Positions 61,372-64,000 of a stretch of 64,000 nt of DNA are shown here, one piece after another (within the stretch, counting starts at the first letter, position 1; the number at the start of each line of letters is the position of its first letter). Source of the stretch: JAJFUE01 sp039683515 (GTDB lineage Bacteria > Sumerlaeota > Sumerlaeia > MVZB01). The translations under genes were made by a program, and so were the position numbers. The DNA lies in contig JBDKRG010000030.1 in the NCBI GenBank assembly GCA_039683515.1, positions 1 through 64,000 of the forward strand, in the 5' to 3' direction. Below the pieces are notes generated by a model. It saw only the letters and a list, made by a program, of their open reading frames with translations, was not told the origin of the DNA and did no database searches.

Positions 61372-61668
61372 ATGTCTTTCTCCTGCGACTACTGCCACAA
61401 CCCGATTCCCGAGGGCGTGCACCCGTTCACGCTGCGCCTGGAGCTTTTCCCGGCCATCGAGCCCTCGCTTGAAATCGACAAGAAGGACCTCGAGATCGAT
61501 CTCGAGGCCGAAATGAAGCGGCTCATCGAGCAGATGGAAAAGATGACCGAGAGCGAACGGATCGAGCAGGAGAAAATCCTGTTCGTCGCCCACAAGTTCA
61601 CGCTCTGCCCGGCCTGCCGCAACCGCATCGCCGAGCAGCTCGACCTCCTCCGCCCGCCGGAGAAGTGA
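61372..61668 (+). CDS. Small zinc-ribbon-like protein
   Basis: The protein has 98 residues from the ATG of MSFSCDYCHNPIPEG. It has Cys pairs CDYC at the N-terminus and CPACRNRI near the C-terminus, separated by an acidic, Glu/Lys-rich helical stretch (about residues 40-75). This resembles split zinc-ribbon proteins; the function is unknown. It lies 3 nt before the first of three paralogous membrane proteins, so it may be a cytoplasmic partner of that system. Confidence 0.65.
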   Translation: MSFSCDYCHNPIPEGVHPFTLRLELFPAIEPSLEIDKKDLEIDLEAEMKRLIEQMEKMTESERIEQEKILFVAHKFTLCPACRNRIAEQLDLLRPPEK

Positions 61669-61671
61669 TCG

Positions 61672-62628
61672 ATGCGTGTTACCATATCGCCATACCCCGA
61701 CGCGCAGCCGGTCTCCACGCTGATCCGCGCGCTCTCCCCCGCCGTCCATCACGTCGAGGATCTGCGCAGCGCCGAGCGCGTCTCGCGTCTCAAGCGCAAA
61801 TGGCCGGCGATCGGCGAAGCCGCCGACCACCCGTTCGCGGAGTTTCACCTGAAACAAATCCAGGAATTCGTCGGCGTCCGCCTCTTCATGCAGGAATTTC
61901 TGATCCTCGCCGCCGTAATCGTCTTTTCCATCTATTTTCAATCGCTCTCAACGCTCGTGATTGTGTTCGTGATGTTTTTTGTCAGCCGCTTTGCCAATCC
62001 GGAAGCAACCTTTTCCGTCGGCAAACTATTCATCAAGCCTTCCATCATACACCTCGGCCCGCTGTGGATGACCGGCGTCCAGATGCCGACCATCATCGCC
62101 ATCGAAATCGCCTCGCATGAATACTGGCCCCGCTTTCGATACGGCCGCCATTTCGAGCTTGCGATCTGGGGCTCATGCGCGCTGGCCGAGATCGTCTGGG
62201 CGATTACGCATCGCATTCCGTCTTGGGGCATCCCGGCGTTTATTTTGATGCAAATCGGCCTGCTTGCCGCATGGATTGCGATTTACCTCGTCGGCCAATC
62301 TGCCGAACTGCACGCCTACAACATCATCACCACAATCAACCGGGCTCTCGACCCCCACATCAAGCCGGTCACCATTCTCCTTCTTTCCGGAATTGTCATA
62401 TCCATCGGCGGCGTTTTGTTTTGTTTTGTTTACCGGTTTCATTCCTCGCCTCCCCCGCAACTCTTCACCGCCGTCGGAACCGCCATGCTCATCGCGAGTT
62501 TGTCGCTCATTTACTATCTGCGTGTCACCCTCCCCAGGCGCCTCGACCGCGACTTCACCAAAATGGCCGCCCGCGCGCAGTCGCGTTTCCACGCCATTGT
62601 CACCGACGAATCGCGCAAATTCGAATAG
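61672..62628 (+). CDS. WPAIGE-family membrane protein, paralogue 1
   Basis: The protein has 318 residues with about six hydrophobic segments between 70 and 290. Before the first helix is RLKRKWPAIGEAADHPFAEFHLKQ, a motif that also opens the next two proteins. After the first two helices LGPLWMTGVQMPTIIAIEI appears, corresponding to LRDIWLCGVTYSELLALEI in the next gene. This second motif recalls the loop of ABC-2 exporter permeases that contacts the ATPase. No ATPase is seen in the window; it may lie beyond the edge. Family not recognised. Confidence 0.72.
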   Translation: MRVTISPYPDAQPVSTLIRALSPAVHHVEDLRSAERVSRLKRKWPAIGEAADHPFAEFHLKQIQEFVGVRLFMQEFLILAAVIVFSIYFQSLSTLVIVFVMFFVSRFANPEATFSVGKLFIKPSIIHLGPLWMTGVQMPTIIAIEIASHEYWPRFRYGRHFELAIWGSCALAEIVWAITHRIPSWGIPAFILMQIGLLAAWIAIYLVGQSAELHAYNIITTINRALDPHIKPVTILLLSGIVISIGGVLFCFVYRFHSSPPPQLFTAVGTAMLIASLSLIYYLRVTLPRRLDRDFTKMAARAQSRFHAIVTDESRKFE

Positions 62629-62703
62629 CCTCCAAACAAAACTGGACCCATCCGTCCCGTTGCATTATTTTAGCCCGCAGTCAGCAACCGGAGACCTCGC
62701 GCA

Positions 62704-63642
62704 GTGACGGAGAAGTTCCAGCAACACGTCCAAGCCATCAAGCGCCGCTGGCCGGCGATCGGCGAGCATCTCGACCACCCGCTCGCCGAGTGGTATTTCG
62801 AGCAGCGCGAAAACCAGCCGCGCCCCGGCCTGATGCACACGCTCATGAACAAACTGCTTGGCGCGCTGATGCCTGCTATCTTTCTGATTTTCCTGATCGT
62901 CGACGATACTCGCCGGTTTCGGGTTCTGGTTTTCTGGGTTGTGATGATTATCTCCGGAATAGCTTATTTCACGCCAAGCACCCGCCGGAAAAGCATCAAT
63001 CCGGTCCTGTATTTTCATCCAAAATCCAACTTGCGTCTGCGCGACATCTGGCTTTGCGGCGTCACCTACAGTGAACTTCTTGCCCTTGAGATCATGCTCA
63101 ATATTCACCCATATACGCGCCTCAGATTCTGGCTCGACGCAGCCGTGCTTGTCTCGGTCCTGTTCGCATCGGTCGCAATGATTGCATGGAAGGGCTGGCT
63201 CACGCCCTGGACTTTGATTTTCGCCATATCCGCCTGGATCCTGATGATCGCGATCTATCGCGCAACGGGGAACTCAAGCACGACCGCACTGGCGGCGATC
63301 GCTCATTTTTCGGATGCTGTCGAACAGCGCTACAATCAGGCAGAAGCGACGATGAGCTCTCTCGCCAGGGGATGTCTTTGGTTTGTCGCGTTTTTTGGTG
63401 GTTTTATTCTGCTTCTGGGTGGGTTCTGTTCTCTTTTCGCCGCATTGGGGGAGGATCGTCTTCCCCTGTTGTTCATTCTACTGTCGATTTTTTGCCTCGC
63501 CGCCTCCGGGTTCATATTCAAATACGCGCATTCGGTCCAACCCCGGCTCGTGTCGAATAAGTTCTCGACACGATGCGAACGCGGGCAAAAAATCTTCCCC
63601 GAGATCATTTACCGCGAATCCGAATTGTCGGACGTGAAGTGA
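62704..63642 (+). CDS. WPAIGE-family membrane protein, paralogue 2
   Basis: The protein has 312 residues with a GTG start. It opens FQQHVQAIKRRWPAIGEHLDHPLAEWYFEQR, then two helices, the loop LRDIWLCGVTYSELLALEI, two more helices, and two final helices with a basic tail. It has the same topology as the gene before it, but the sequences diverge outside the two motifs, which points to an old duplication. The gap to the next gene is only 7 nt. Confidence 0.72.
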   Translation: MTEKFQQHVQAIKRRWPAIGEHLDHPLAEWYFEQRENQPRPGLMHTLMNKLLGALMPAIFLIFLIVDDTRRFRVLVFWVVMIISGIAYFTPSTRRKSINPVLYFHPKSNLRLRDIWLCGVTYSELLALEIMLNIHPYTRLRFWLDAAVLVSVLFASVAMIAWKGWLTPWTLIFAISAWILMIAIYRATGNSSTTALAAIAHFSDAVEQRYNQAEATMSSLARGCLWFVAFFGGFILLLGGFCSLFAALGEDRLPLLFILLSIFCLAASGFIFKYAHSVQPRLVSNKFSTRCERGQKIFPEIIYRESELSDVK

Positions 63643-63649
63643 CGGCTTT

Positions 63650-64000
63650 ATGAACGACCGCTTTCAAGAGACCCTGCAACTCATGAAGCAACGCTGGCCG
63701 GCCATCGGCGAGCACGCGGACCACCCCATGGGGCCGTGGTTCCTCGAGCGCCGCGCCGAGCGGCCGTGGCGGCGCCGCTACCGCGCGCGCTACCAGATGA
63801 GCATTTTCTGGCTGATCCCGCTGGCATTCATCTTCAGTATTTTTGCCCCGATCGTCTTTCTGATCATTTTCTTGCTCCGGCGCACCTATAACCGCGGCGC
63901 AAAGGACCTGGCGCAGCCGGCCTCGTTCTTCGTCGGGCGCAGGCGCGCCAACCTGCACGAGCTGTGGCTGTCAGGCATGTCGGCTCCGGAGATGGCGGCC
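63650..64000 (+). CDS. WPAIGE-family membrane protein, paralogue 3 (partial)
   Basis: The first 117 residues are visible; the gene runs past the window end. It opens FQETLQLMKQRWPAIGEHADHPMGPWFLERR, has one long hydrophobic region (about 50-74, IFWLIPLAFIFSIFAPIVFLI) and then RRRANLHELWLSGMSAPEMAA. This copy gives the clearest hint of an ABC-2-type permease: Arg-rich segment, then LxELWLSGMSxxE, like the RxGTLELLLxTPLSxxE loop of those permeases. The ATG has no strong ribosome site. Confidence 0.75.
   Translation, partial: MNDRFQETLQLMKQRWPAIGEHADHPMGPWFLERRAERPWRRRYRARYQMSIFWLIPLAFIFSIFAPIVFLIIFLLRRTYNRGAKDLAQPASFFVGRRRANLHELWLSGMSAPEMAA

Overview
This window looks like chromosome from a high-GC, free-living, Gram-negative-type bacterium. 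Evidence for a diderm envelope includes a TolC-type outer-membrane factor, an AsmA-like protein, several lipoproteins and two WaaP/Kdo-kinase-like proteins. The pseudopilin (with its NFLEAQ.RSK.-type helix), the ADOP-type ABC permeases, the GH3-family protein and the many palindromic intergenic repeats recall uncultured large-genome phyla such as Planctomycetota, Hydrogenedentota or Sumerlaeota. The phylum is an inference; there is no rRNA or ribosomal-protein block to settle it. There is one tRNA (Ser-UGA) and no CRISPR array, prophage or classical insertion sequence.

Layout. 0-4.2 kb: a repeat-invaded hypothetical gene, an amidohydrolase translationally coupled to a receiver-first histidine kinase, and a type II/IV pseudopilin. 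4.4-10 kb: a secreted acetyl-xylan-esterase-like hydrolase and a giant AsmA-like envelope protein. 10-15 kb: a repeat island, a polyprenyl-phosphate sugar transferase, small DUF genes, a GNAT enzyme and a Kdo/WaaP-like kinase. 15-26 kb: housekeeping genes (cysS, glnS, a solitary hisD, an FmdB zinc ribbon, a beta-CASP RNase), a secreted heparinase-like lipoprotein and a DUF4160/DUF2442 pair. 26-30 kb: a coupled operon of a cysteine-rich PAS kinase, an Lnb/DUF4105 membrane protein and an alpha/beta-hydrolase lipoprotein.

30-40 kb is the most unusual part. A tightly coupled minus-strand operon encodes two cobalamin-type radical SAM enzymes, two GNAT-like acyltransferases and a GH3-family acyl-adenylating protein. 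It diverges from a plus-strand operon of a membrane protein and two more radical SAM enzymes. The intergenic region holds a strong promoter whose -35 box lies in a perfect palindrome. I read it as an uncharacterised biosynthetic locus, perhaps for a modified lipid or acyl conjugate.

40-56 kb: an AraC regulator with a flavodoxin-like reductase, a Tat-exported DUF362 protein, a ceramidase-like lipoprotein, and a complete two-component-controlled MacB/ADOP-TolC efflux operon. 56-64 kb: tRNA-Ser, a large palindromic repeat element, a second Kdo/WaaP-like kinase, a GNAT enzyme, a 29-residue bS22-like ribosomal protein, a PcrA/UvrD helicase and three tandem paralogous membrane proteins, the last cut by the window edge.

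A theme across the window is intergenic DNA made of several unrelated short inverted-repeat families. Several begin within a few bases of a stop codon. Two large copies (10160-10447 and 56593-56931) share a hairpin core but have different, still self-complementary ends.
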